64,000 nt of DNA from Maea johnstoni (GCA_963942565.1 OZ012696.1:23799057-23863056); one strand, 5' to 3'. Positions 51,896 through 62,008 are shown, counted from the stretch's first letter. Numbers and translations are program-made. The notes: generated by a model not told the origin, from the sequence alone.

Positions 51896-52207
51896 CAGGG
51901 GCTTAGCCGTAATGCGTCCAGCGTGTCATTTGGACACGCAGAACACTGTTTTTTGACAGTTTGGAAACCCAAAATTTTATGACAGAATTTGCTGAAGATG
52001 ACTTTTCTTAGAAGATAGAAGATGTAGAAGCTGTAGTGTCACTTTTATAAGACACACAAAGCAGTATCTGGCATAAAAAAGCAAAATCTGTAAAGGTATA
52101 GGGTCTATCTTATTAGTAGTATGTTTTTTGTACCACACTTTGGACACGCAAAAGTCTATGAAACCTCTATTTGGACACCCTGTTTCCAAATATTGGCTAA
52201 GACCCTG
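51896..52207. mobile_element. hAT-like MITE, family J, nested in palindrome element
   Basis: The ends are CAGGGGCTTAGCC and GGCTAAGACCCTG. The target duplication is ATATAATG on the right; on the left it reads ATATAATTAATG, explained by a 4-bp insertion. The empty site is seen in copy 2, which runs uninterrupted through this point. Confidence 0.8.
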
Positions 52208-52410
52208 ATATAATGGTTATTTTATTAACCAACACTTCCTGTATTTAAGTCATGGCACGTATAAGACTATCTAGAGACAACAAATAAAACACAAATAAAT
52301 AGCTTGTAACAATAGTACAACAAGGTAGGTACTAGGTAGCTGGGACAATTACACCTTACATAATGGATTATAATGAAACTTCACTGTTGTGATGATTTCT
52401 TCTCACTGGA

Positions 52411-52707
52411 TCAAGTCTCCAGAGGTTTGCCATCATTATGAGTTGGTCCGCAGACGCAGTCTACTTCATTTCGGTATCTGAGTTTCCGTTTGCGAAGCCA
52501 GAATTCAGGAACCAGCTTCAGCAAGCAGGCCGGGCAAGAAGTGTGCGTGCTATCCAAGAACACATAGATGTCCAACACATCAGCAACCAGGTTGAGAACT
52601 ATCAAGTCCCTGATAGGCAAAGTGACTGCCTGGTCGACATGGTTTTGGAAACAGTTGACAAGGCTATCAGAGAAAAAATTCCTAGCCGCAACTAATACAT
52701 GTATCAG
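52411..52707 (-). CDS. Unidentified short open frame inside element copy 1
   Basis: On the - strand about 97 codons are open, from an upstream stop near 52708 to the stop at 52411, passing AARNFFSDSLVNCF, LPIRDLIVLNLVADVLDIYV, CPACLLKL and FWLRKRKLRYR. The + strand also has an 85-codon frame here (52438-52695), so the coding strand is uncertain. I recognise no transposase catalytic motif. The GC content is higher than that of the surrounding element and the segment is missing from copy 2. It could be a remnant of the element's own gene or a captured host exon. No function is assigned. Confidence 0.3.
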   Translation of the reverse strand: MIHVLVAARNFFSDSLVNCFQNHVDQAVTLPIRDLIVLNLVADVLDIYVFLDSTHTSCPACLLKLVPEFWLRKRKLRYRNEVDCVCGPTHNDGKPLET

Positions 52708-52968
52708 TCATACATGTACCCCCAACGACTCTTTTCAGAGCCACCACATCCCCACAAAAGAGCTAAATACTCACAAGTGATAGTTTTAATATCATAATAA
52801 AGTACATATATATAGTTTTATAATCATAATAGATATACACCTGAAAAAGTATTTCCTAAGCCTTCTTAATAATTGACCAAGTTATATTTGTAAATATGCA
52901 CTGTACCTTTCACCATCTTCCATTCAAGGTACTTATGCCATCAAAGTAATGAGTGCTACAAATGCCTA

Positions 52969-53300
52969 CAATACAAACCGTTTGTATTGAACCACTCAAT
53001 TTCAGCAATACAAACGGTTTGTATTGCAGGGGGTTCAAGTTACCATAGACAATACAAACCGTTTGTATTGCAGGTGGTTCAAGTTACCACCCACAATACA
53101 AACGGTTTGTATTGTCATCGACAATACAAACCGTTTGTATTGTAGTTGGCTTGCAATACAAACTGTTTGTATTGTAGTTGGCTTGCAATACAAACTGTTT
53201 GTATTGTCAGCTCCACAATACAAACCGTTTGTATTGTCAAGTATGCAATACAAACTGTTTGTATTGCAGCTGAGGGCTACAATACAAACGGTTTGTATTG
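52969..53300. repeat. Ten 21-bp palindromes, right end of copy 1
   Basis: There are ten units of CAATACAAAC, one variable centre base, then GTTTGTATTG, each a near-perfect odd palindrome, separated by about 11-30 bp of non-repeated spacer. The centre base is G, C or T. Two of the spacers contain extra copies of the terminal motif (GGGGGTTCAAGTTACCATA near 53033 and a variant near 53072). Confidence 0.9.
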
Positions 53301-53335
53301 CAGGGGGTTCAAGTTACCATACTTGCTTTCTAAAT

Positions 53336-53931
53336 CCTGGCTAAGACCCTGCTGGGGATTACTGCCAAAAATCCAGTACAAAGTTGTTCTTGTTTGATTA
53401 TCTTTAAAAAGTTTGGTCCACCAGTTTTAAAAACATAAATGTGACATATATATATATAAATGAACCTTGAATCAAGCACACTATTCTGACAGCTAATTGC
53501 CTAATTTTCTAGCAATGCATGGGCCTTTAAGATTGGCAAGCCAGACTCTTCTTTAAATAAATGAATTTGATTACCTCATACATACATGCATAGTTTTCTA
53601 GTTTATGTTGCCACACACACATGACATATATACATATATATATGTGTTTGTGGCATTTAAAGGGTTAAGGAGTCATTAGACCATGTTTTTTTATACCCCT
53701 TAATAGCCAAGCAGTAGTAATAATTAACACTAACTATCTAGAATGTACACCATATTGGCCCTAGGGCCTCCCAAATGAGGTTTCGAGGCCAGAACCTACG
53801 TAGGTACATATAATATTGATTGTGAACATAGACATCACTGCATCAGAAAGGGAGGATGCGGTCTGGAGAAATCCAGTGAATTATCTTGATATTGGAAAGA
53901 AGTCCATGGATACTACAGAAATATCTTGCAC
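53336..53931. other. Spacer between the two palindrome elements, left part
   Basis: It begins with the right end of the MITE that hosts copy 1 (CCTGGCTAAGACCCTG). The rest has no repeat or frame I can name. Confidence 0.5.
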
Positions 53932-54250
53932 CATGGTCTTAGCCTGCACGTTGTCTGGGTGTCGTTTTGGACAACCAAGCCCTTAAAAAGCACCGCTAAA
54001 GACAACCAATTTTTTGTGGGGAATTTCTTGAAATGTCAATCTCACCATTATAATTGATTTTTTTTTCATTTTCATATGATTCCCATTAAATTGTATACGG
54101 ATACCATGCCTTATTTTGATAAAAATTATACAGTCATGCTTATGGCTGAAATCTGAGTACATTGTGGCCCCCCTTAAATATTTGGATGCCCAAAAATTTT
54201 ACAATTGCCAATTTTGAGCATCCAGTTTCTAAATCCTGGCTAAGACCCTG
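53932..54250. mobile_element. hAT-like MITE, family A
   Basis: It runs from CATGGTCTTAGCCTGCACG to ATCCTGGCTAAGACCCTG. CTTGCAC occurs on both sides, displaced by a few bases on the right. Confidence 0.78.
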
Positions 54251-54850
54251 TGAGACTTGCACCTATTTTATCCTGACCATATTTTATCTTGTCAATGGTT
54301 AAATACATTTATTCCTCTCCAATCTTCAGCAGGACTGATTGAAACGAATGCGACCAGTCCTTTCTCCTGAGCACTTCCAACATGCCGCTGTGTAATTGGT
54401 GATTGCAAACATGGGAATTCACTGGTACAGAGGTCAGTAAAACACTCAACACTGCCTGTATATATTGGGGATTGTAAACAAAACATGACAGTGATAAGCA
54501 GCGATAAGAAAGTACACATATGTCAGGTGTTCTGTTTTAGGTTTGTGTTCCCTACATAGACGAGTCCACCAATCCAGCCCAAGCTGGGCTCCTCCGGCTT
54601 CAGTAATCAAGCCACTCGAGTTTGTGAGTGGTGAGTGCAGATCTAAAAATACTACTTGGCACATCGGGCAAGTAAGGGTCATGTTTTGGTTCTCAGAATG
54701 CTCTATTTCAGCAAGTTCACTTCCAACCCTCAATGTTGAGCCCTGGATATCTTTTATCATCATATGTGATTTTTAAGGGTTTGAGTGTCAAAATGATGTC
54801 CAGATTCCCTGCTGGCTAAGACCATGCTGCTGACCACTATACATGCTGAC

Positions 54851-55167
54851 CATGGTCTTAGCCAATTTTTGGAAACAGGGTGTCCAAATAGAGGTTTCAT
54901 AGACTTATGCGTGTCCAAAGTGTGGTACAAAGTACATACTACTAATAAAATAAACTCTATATATTTACAGATTTTGCTTTTTTAGGCCAGTAACTGCTTT
55001 GTGTGTCTTATAAAAGTGACACTACAGCTTAGAACTACATCTTCTATCTTCTAAGAAATCTCATCATCAGCAAATTCTGACATAAATTTTTGGGTGTCCA
55101 AACTGTCAAAAAACAGTGTTCTGGGTGTCCAAATGACACGCTGGACGCATAGGCGGCTAAGCCCCTG
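54851..55167. mobile_element. hAT-like MITE, family J, second copy
   Basis: Inverted relative to the copy at 51896, with a perfect 8-bp duplication ATGCTGAC (54843-54850 and 55168-55175). The interior matches the first copy (GACACGC... and GTGTGTCTTATAAAAGTGAC). Confidence 0.85.
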
Positions 55168-55605
55168 ATGCTGACTGCAGCACTTGACATACCGTTTAAA
55201 ACCTGGTTGCCATTTCTGAATCTGGCCTGAGGAGCAAGCTATTTGAACATTCAGCAGTAAGCTTTTAGAAATGAAACTTAGAATACTATGAATAAAGATG
55301 ACCATGACATAGGTAAGCAGTGAGATACCTGATACCACAGATTTACAATAGAGGTTTCAGATGTCATTCATGCTTATTCAAATTTAGGTATTTGTTGAAC
55401 TTTTTTTTACAGTTACTTAAGGCAGATAGTGCATACATGTGTATGTTCCCGAAGGGATCCTCTAGACTTATTCCCCAATACAGGGCACACAAACTTATGC
55501 AGTGACTTGCCCAGTAGGCCAAGTGAGATTCAACTTTCACTTACCCTTCCCCAATTTTCACCAGTCCTTGAAAAAATTGGCAAGTATGGTAACTTGAACC
55601 CCCTG

Positions 55606-55937
55606 CAATACAAACCGTTTGTATTGTAGCCCTCAGCTGCAATACAAACAGTTTGTATTGCATACTTGACAATACAAACGGTTTGTATTGTGGAGCTGAC
55701 AATACAAACAGTTTGTATTGCAAGCCAACTACAATACAAACAGTTTGTATGGCAAGCCAACTACAATACAAACGGTTTGTATTGTCGATGACAATACAAA
55801 CCGTTTGTATTGTGGGTGGTAACTTGAACCACCTGCAATACAAACAGTTTGTATTGTCTGTGGTAACTTGAACCCCCTGCAATACAAACCGTATGTATTG
55901 CTGAAATTGAGTGGTTCAATACAAACGGTTTGTATTG
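55606..55937. repeat. Ten 21-bp palindromes, left end of copy 2
   Basis: This is the mirror image of the ten-unit array of copy 1, with the same order of spacers. One arm is altered near 55730-55750 (GTTTGTATGG) and another has GTATGTATTG. The terminal TIR motif is again repeated inside the array. Confidence 0.9.
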
Positions 55938-56655
55938 TAGGCATTTGTAGCACTCATTACTTTGATGGCATAAGTACCTTGAATGGAAGATGGTGAAAGG
56001 TACAGTGCATATTTACAAATATAACTTGGTCAATTATTAAGAAGGCTTAGGAAATACTTTTTCAGGTGTATATCTATTATGATTATAAAACTATATATAT
56101 GTACTTTATTATGATATTAAAACTATCACTTGTGAGTATTTAGCTCTTTTGTGAGGATGTGGTGGCTCTGAAAAGAGCTGTTGGGGGTACATGTATGACA
56201 TACATGTATTAGTTGTGGCTAGGAATTTTTTCTCTGATAACCTTGTCAACTATTATGTATATGCTTTCTTCAGATAGTCTTATACATGCTATGATATAAA
56301 AACAAAGTGTGGACTTGATCCAGTGAGAAGAAATCATCACAACAGTGAAGTTTCATTATAATCCATTATGTAAGGTGTAATTGTCCCAGCTATCTAGTAC
56401 CTACTATTGTTACAAGCTATTTATTTGTGTTTTATTTGTTGTCTCTAGATAGTCTTATACGTGATATGACTTAAATACAGGAAGTGTCGGTTAATAAATT
56501 ATCCATTATATGATCCTCCAGTCACTAAGTAAAACAAGTTTCAAAGCATTATAACCATGTTCATTGTTTTGAATTATGATCTGAATAAATTATTGAATTT
56601 GAATTAATTTTGTCTATTTATTTACCACACATATTTCATCCAGTCAGTCACATCA

Positions 56656-56808
56656 CAATACATCCAGTTTGTATTGCAGTGCTGACTCACAGCGACAATA
56701 CAAACCGTTTGTATTGCAAAGCCCTGAGAAATCTGAGTCAGGCCGACAATACAAACCGTTTGTATTGCAGCAGCTCACTCAAGAGCACAATACAAACCGT
56801 TTGTATTG
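56656..56808. repeat. Four 21-bp palindromes, right end of copy 2
   Basis: The innermost unit has the arm CAATACATCC and is the counterpart of the degenerate unit at 51719-51739. The other three are intact. Confidence 0.88.
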
Positions 56809-56851
56809 CAGGAGGCTAGGGGGTTCAAGTTACCATATTTCCAAAAAATTG

Positions 56852-57365
56852 TATGTTTTATAATGTTTCATTTAAAATCAATTAGAACATGGTGCTGGCA
56901 TGTGAAAGCATATATCTTCTAAGCTCGGATGCAAGACCACAAAATTTGCCCACATTCTCAAAAGTAAACCCGAAATATATACAGCGTTTTTGCCCAGCGG
57001 GGCAAGCAAAATACAGATTTCACTTGCCCTTCAGCACACTTTACAAATTCTTCTTGTACGGGGCAACAGGGCAAGCACCAATGTTGAGCCCTGCAATATG
57101 TATGTTGCAAGTATGTGCCGTGGTTACAATGAAATTAAACCCTGGAATGACCTGGATTCAAATATTTCTCACTCAGAGCATACTCTTTTAGGCCTTAAAA
57201 ATTGTTTCTTCCTGTATCGGTCGGGAAAAAATAAGGTACTATGGTTTTTATGGGGTCTTTTTTATTCAAACAATGAATGTTTCATGGCAACTATAGTTGG
57301 AATGAGGTGTTCTAAGGCTGTATTTATGTTGATTGGGAGTTGGAAGGGCGGGAATCTCTTTAGAG
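56852..57365. other. Unassigned segment
   Basis: Starts after element copy 2 and holds a fragment of the CAGGGCTC-ended family (GCAAGCACCAATGTTGAGCCC near 57090). A + strand frame of 128 codons (56990-57376) crosses that fragment and runs into a MITE, so it is unlikely to be a gene. Confidence 0.45.
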
Positions 57366-58045
57366 CAGGGACTTAGCTAGGACTGTCATTGACATCCATT
57401 TTTTTTCGATTCGATCATTGACATTTTATTTTTCGATTCCGATTATTTCGATTCGATTGTGAAGAACTGCAGTAATAGAATATTTTCACATGTTCCACAC
57501 TATTTTTGTGGCTAGGATCCTAAGATTCACACAATGCAAAGACAATGAAGGTTTTCTCAACACTTTCTGATTAGATACTTGAGTTTCTCTTCAAAATTCT
57601 TAATAGCGTTGGCTAAAAATTGCGTAAAAGGCTGAAAAAATGTGTTTCGATTAATTTGATTCGATTAACATAATATTTTTTTCTCGATTAATTGGAAAAA
57701 TTATTTCGATCGATCGATACTTGTCATATCAATGACAGTCCTAGACTTAGCCAGGACCCGTCCTACCTGTCTTTTGGACAGGTAGTTTCCTGAAAACCTC
57801 CTGTTTGGACAGGCAAAAATTTCTATGGTGATTTTTCAATTTTGACTTTTGGGGTGTAATAACCAAATATTTTCCTAACAAACAATCACCTAGGACATTA
57901 CTGTTAAAGTGTAAATTGCCCTTTTTGACACACTAGGGTAAGGCTATTAAATGTAGCTGGTAAGCCTGGTATAAGGATTTGAATTAGATAAGTAGCTAAA
58001 TCTGGACGGGCAAAAATTTTGAAATTGCAGTTTTGGACAGGCATT
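57366..58045. mobile_element. Family B MITE split by a family C MITE
   Basis: The left part CAGGGACTTAGC is followed by the nested family C element, after which B resumes with GACTTAGCCAGGACCCGTCC. The right end is lost after GGACAGGCATTTTCGAAATG. Confidence 0.8.
57378..57743. mobile_element. hAT-like MITE, family C, nested in family B
   Basis: The ends are TAGGACTGTCATTGACAT and, inverted, TAGGACTGTCATTGATAT. The 8-bp duplication is GACTTAGC. The interior is rich in TTTCGATT and related motifs. Confidence 0.88.
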
Positions 58046-58699
58046 TTCGAAATGACAACACTTGAAACTAATCGAAAACTTATTTATCAATTTCCACACT
58101 CCTATACACGGACAACAGGCCTAATTGATTTCCAATAAATAGGGCCCTTTTAACCATCAGCCTTTCTGCAAACGGCGATTTTGTGAACAGCGATTTCGGA
58201 ATCGGCGATTTTGACCATATACCTTTTTCTATAGGTTCGGGTTATTACCAGGAACAAAACAACTTTTGTTAGACCTGCCCCTTGTTTACATGTGGGGTCA
58301 TGAAAGGTGGACTACATTAATCATGTCAAAACACAAACATAAAATCCATATCATTGATGTATGCATGTATAAAATATTCATGGCTAGCTTCAGGTACCTA
58401 TTGCTTTTATACAATGCATGCAGCTTATGCATGTGTCGCTGGCGACAGCCAGTTGAGCCTGTCAGACAAACTGGCTCCACTATTCTAAGCCATAGTGGAA
58501 TCATTCATGAAGAACAGAGGTTTGGAACAGATCATGAATGCGCGCTGGTGAAGACGATTCTTTGCTAAATTTACGCGGTTTGGGATGACGCAACGCTTCA
58601 AAAATGCATATGCAAATAAAACCACATATGGTTATCATACGACACAACTTTGGAAATGATACGTACCCCATGAGTGGTAAAAATCCAGTATAATCACAC

Positions 58700-58864
58700 C
58701 ATAACAAGTGAACAGGTGACCCTTTCCGCCATTGGGATTACTTTGCATTGTGGGTAATATGAATCACTTCCGGTTTAAGGGAAAAGGCGCGTAATGTGAA
58801 TGACAAATTATTTGTGTTGTGTAATTGTCTCGGATGAATTTTTTGATAGAAAGTTAACCTCACC
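58700..58864 (+). promoter_or_regulatory. Probable BARD1 promoter and 5' UTR
   Basis: The sequence just before the BARD1 start holds an ETS-type site ACTTCCGG (58766-58773), a TGCATTGTGGGTAAT box at about 58744-58758 that resembles the ZNF143-type element of TATA-less promoters, and GGCGCG at about 58786-58791. There is no TATA box. This combination suits a housekeeping or replication-linked promoter. The role is inferred from motifs only. Confidence 0.45.
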
Positions 58865-58944
58865 ATGTCTGTATTAATGACGTCTTGGGGAAGAACAAGA
58901 GTTGCTTTGGGAAACTTAGAAAATCTGCTGCTTTGTGGAGTTTG
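58865..58944 (+). CDS. BARD1: BARD1 orthologue, coding exon 1 (start and first RING cysteines)
   Basis: BARD1 is the RING and BRCT partner of BRCA1; the heterodimer is a nuclear E3 ubiquitin ligase acting in homologous recombination. The ATG in CACCATG opens 26 codons ending in LENLLLCGV, then a phase-2 GT donor (TG|GTGAGA). Joined to the next exon this makes Cys27, so the first zinc pair is Cys24-X2-Cys27. Human BARD1 has the comparable LEKLLRCSRC. The protein starts about 26 residues closer to the RING than the human one. Exons 1-4 together give C-X2-C-X12-C-X-H-X2-C-X2-C-X8-C-X2-C, the same spacing as human BARD1 (C50 to C86). The ankyrin and BRCT parts lie beyond the window. Seen: the frame, splice sites and motif. 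Inferred: orthology, which is very likely. Confidence 0.9.
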
Positions 58945-59291
58945 GTGAGATTTATAGTTTTCAACTAACATTTTGTCTGGCCAAGTTCAGGAAGTTCAGT
59001 TCTGGGCAAGTCTGGCATGAGGAATTCACTCATTCAGGCATCACTTCCTTCCTAGGGCTAGCCTAGACACAGAATGCTTTTAGCAGGGGTGGGGGTGATG
59101 AATTTTGGATCTTTATTTTGATTATCATCCTAGCTATACTCCTATCATAATGTCAGTTAATGTTTGTTTGTTTGTTGTTTGTTTTGGATTCAATATTAAA
59201 GGAAGGTATCAATTGGTTGAAGTGCAATGCAGGCAATTACTCAGTCATTTTGACTCCCAAAGATAAGATTTTTGATAAAATGACGCCCAGT

Positions 59292-59612
59292 CATGGTCTT
59301 AGCCAGCAGGGCCTCTGGGTGCCTTTTTGGACGCCCAAACCCTTAAAAAGAACCGCTCAGGGCTCAGGACACCCAAAAAAATTTGTGTGGAATTTCTAAA
59401 AATCTCAATCTCAAGCTTATAATTGAATTTTTTCATCTCCTTATAATTCCCATGACATTGTTTAATGTTATCATGCCTTATTTTGATGAATTTATACATG
59501 TTTGTGGTTGAACTATGAGGATATTGTGATCCCCCTTAAAAATTTGGACGCCCAAAAGTTTTACAACTGCCAATTTTAGGCACCCAGTTTCTAAATCCTG
59601 GCTAAGACCCTG
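59292..59612. mobile_element. hAT-like MITE, family A, in BARD1 intron 1
   Basis: It runs from CATGGTCTTAGCCAGCAGGG to ATCCTGGCTAAGACCCTG. The 8-bp duplication is CGCCCAGT and CACCCAGT. Confidence 0.87.
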
Positions 59613-60105
59613 CACCCAGTTATATCTTGTAAGACTTTCTGTTTATGTTGAGATGAGGTTAAGGGAATATTTCACAAGTTTTACTCTACAAGACAATAGG
59701 CACATCAAATGATGTAAAGAAGTAGACTTGTCCTGCTATTTCAATATAGGGTTGTTATTATTATTCTTGTATTAAATAGGGTAACTGATTTTCGCCCCCC
59801 CAAAATTTCATAAATCTGCATTTTTGACCCCCTGTTTCAAAAGCCTGGGTAAGACCCTGGTGCAATGTAATAACGAAAGTCAATCACTGGCTATGCAACC
59901 AGCAGATCTCGCTCAACAGCCTCGGCATGACTCCTAACCCAGATGTTGACGAAGACCACTGCGCATGTGCGTGAGCAACTTCCTCTATAATGTAAACAAA
60001 TACAAGGGCACTCATTCAGAATCTAAGGCGATATTAGCTGTGTTCCGGGTTTTACAATGGTAATTGGTCTGTGGCGACCAATCCACATTCTATTCATCTA
60101 GGGAG

Positions 60106-60416
60106 CAGGGTCTTAGCCAGCATTTCAAAAGTGCCTGTCCAAAACAGCAATTTAAAAATTTCTGCCCGTCCAGATTTAGCTACTAATCTACTTCAAATCC
60201 TTATACCAGCTACAATTAATTGTCTAGTGTGTCAAAAAGGGCCATATCGCTTCAACTATGTCTTAGACGATGGTTTGTTAAGAAAATATTTGGTTATTAC
60301 ACCCTAAAAGTCAAAATTGAAAAATTTTCATAGAAATTTTTGCCTGTCCAAACAGGAGGTTTTTAGGAAACTATCTGTCCAAAAGACAGGGAGGACGGGT
60401 CTTGGCTGAGTCCCTG
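60106..60416. mobile_element. hAT-like MITE, family B, in BARD1 intron 1
   Basis: It starts CAGGGTCTTAGCCAGCATTT and ends GGCTGAGTCCCTG, with a perfect 8-bp duplication CTAGGGAG (60098-60105 and 60417-60424). It lies in the opposite orientation to the copy at 2416. Confidence 0.9.
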
Positions 60417-61012
60417 CTAGGGAGTAATGGATGGACATGGAGTTTGCAGTTGGCCCTAAAACCCTGCTGATCATTTAACCTAAAAATGTTGGTGGATGGG
60501 AGCATTGGTTTTTGCCTAGATGTGAAATGACTGCCTGGTCATTAACTTATTTTTACCTTCTATATTAAAAACACATTTTCAGGAGAAGTCAGTGGTTCCT
60601 ACTGGCTCTTCTCCAGTCATTTTAGTTTTGGTAAATTATTTGGTAAATTATTGTGAAAGCTTTAACATGTCCAGAGCATTATGGTTGATTGTTATACTGC
60701 ATAAATCTGTGATTAAAGATAATTGGCATAGTTTGTTTAGGGTTGTCCTTCCACTGAAGAATCAGTGATATTAATATTTCGTATTTTCCATTCAATATAA
60801 CTCCATTCTCTGAGTGCAATTTAACTGCCAGCAGACTCCCCGCAGGGCTTGTTAGAGGTTAAAAATCGTTTTCAACCAAACTTAAATTTGAAAGTTCATT
60901 TGACATTTCTTGGATTTTCTAGTCTTTAGCATCATCAGCTTACAAGTATTTCTTATGTACATGCATTCAAGTATACCTCAGGACCCATCAGTTTCTTTTT
61001 TATTATTTTCAG

Positions 61013-61069
61013 TTCAAAAATAGTGAGGAATCCTTGCACACTGGGAGCATGTGAACACTTTTTCTGCAG
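61013..61069 (+). CDS. BARD1: BARD1 coding exon 2 (RING centre)
   Basis: A 57-nt exon between a pyrimidine-rich acceptor (TATTATTTTCAG) and a GTAAGC donor. It reads SKIVRNPCTLGACEHFFC in phase 2 to phase 2, supplying Cys40, His42 and Cys45 of the RING. The comparable human segment is REPVCLGGCEHIFC. From memory, human BARD1 exon 2 is also 57 nt with the same phases, which makes this tiny exon a strong orthology marker. It is far too short to be found as an open frame by length alone. Confidence 0.92.
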
Positions 61070-61185
61070 GTAAGCTTTCTGCACATTTCAAGTTATGTTC
61101 TGTATTAAAAAGGGATTTTGCTAGGTACAGTGATTCCTGTGGGCTCCTGACATTTAAGATACGAGAGGCCCAGCATATGATAGAC

Positions 61186-61502
61186 CATAGTCTCAGCCTG
61201 TAGGGCATCTGGGCATCATTTGGACACCCAAACCCTGTAAAGTCACCCTCAGGACACCTTAATTCTTTTGTGAGGATTTTTTAAAATGTGAAATTCAAGC
61301 ATATAATTGATCTTCTTTCACTTTGAACAATGTAATTCCCATGGCTGTGTATATTGACATTGATTTATTTCATTCAGTAAATATACATGTTTATGGCTGT
61401 AATCTGTGTATATTGTTGTCTCTCTTGAAAAAATAGGAAACCCCAAAATTTTACAATTTCCAATTTTGGGCACCCAGTTTCTAAATCCTGGCTAACACTC
61501 TG
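61186..61502. mobile_element. hAT-like MITE, family A, in BARD1 intron 2
   Basis: It runs from CATAGTCTCAGCCTGTAGGG to ATCCTGGCTAACACTCTG. The 8-bp duplication is TGATAGAC and TGATAGAT. It leaves both neighbouring splice sites intact. Confidence 0.87.
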
Positions 61503-61832
61503 TGATAGATTGAAGACATTCATTAAAAACTGCAATTATTCTAGAGATGTTAATATGTACTTCATATATTGTACAATAACTTGGCGAGCATATGTGTAGA
61601 CTTTACTGTTGCAAGCAGTACTAGAAATTAAGGAATTTTGGTTATAATGTAATATTTCTTGGCCCTCATGTATCACTCTAGAATCTGATTCCTAAATAGA
61701 AATCATATATGCACAGCATACCATCATCTGGAGTCAGTCTAATTCTATTACCTTAAAATTTTCAATCTCATCCCTGTTATTGATATGTAGTTATGTACAC
61801 TAGTACCAAGATTTTTCACCTCTCTATTTCAG

Positions 61833-62008
61833 ACAGTGTGTTGAGGATCTGATAGGAACACAGTGTCCTGTGTGCTTTCTCCCCTCGCATGCTAAAGATG
61901 TCCAGCCCAATCGACAAGTGGACACTGCGGTCACTTTATGCCGCCAACTTTTAAGGGTCCTCAACAAAATAAAGGAAACTGACCCACAAGATGACCCTCT
62001 CTCCACAG
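61833..62008 (+). CDS. BARD1: BARD1 coding exon 3 (RING end and adjoining helix)
   Basis: Acceptor CTATTTCAG, donor GTATGT. The exon begins by completing Arg46 and reads QCVEDLIGTQCPVC and on to about residue 105, giving the last four zinc ligands (Cys45 and Cys48, Cys57 and Cys60). The following stretch, with KDVQPNRQVDTAVTLC, corresponds to human KINRQLDSMIQLC, the helix that packs against BRCA1 in the RING heterodimer. The exon ends in phase 1, as I recall for human exon 3. It is 176 nt against about 149 in human; the extra residues are after the helix (ETDPQDDPLST). Confidence 0.92.

Larger units (their letters stand above)
51553..53326. mobile_element. Palindrome-studded TIR element, copy 1 (1774 bp)
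   Basis: The ends are GGAAATATGGTAACTTGAAC and, inverted, GCAAGTATGGTAACTTGAAC, agreeing at 22 of 24 bp when extended. The element is flanked by a 9-bp target duplication TTTCTAAAT (51544-51552 and 53327-53335) and sits inside a hAT-like MITE. Four 21-bp palindromes lie near the left end and ten near the right. A second MITE (51896-52207) is inserted within it. A 9-bp duplication suggests a Mutator- or Merlin-like mechanism, but no transposase is recognisable, so the superfamily is unassigned. Confidence 0.85.
55580..56842. mobile_element. Palindrome-studded TIR element, copy 2, inverted (1263 bp)
   Basis: This has the same ends as copy 1 but in the opposite orientation, flanked by its own 9-bp duplication AAAAAATTG (55571-55579 and 56843-56851). 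It is therefore a separate insertion and not part of an inverted duplication. Ten palindromes are at the left and four at the right. It lacks the inserted MITE and about 0.3 kb of the interior of copy 1, where a short AT-rich segment with two similar GTCTTATA... motifs lies instead. The aligned parts look about 95% or more identical by eye. Confidence 0.85.

Noticed and set aside
52969-53300. CRISPR-like pattern of short palindromic repeats with different spacers
   Set aside because: The repeats are inside a terminal-inverted-repeat transposon with a target duplication in animal DNA, spacers are 11-30 bp and partly repeated, and there are no cas genes.
53024-53397. Frames with repeated QYKPFVL or NTNRLYC text
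   Set aside because: They are translations of the 21-bp palindromes, which read open on both strands.
58501-58707. A divergent gene upstream of BARD1 (- strand frame with DYTGFLPLMGYVSF)
   Set aside because: YTGFLP faintly recalls ciliary FAM166-type proteins, but there is no second motif, no clear splice structure and the match is too short.
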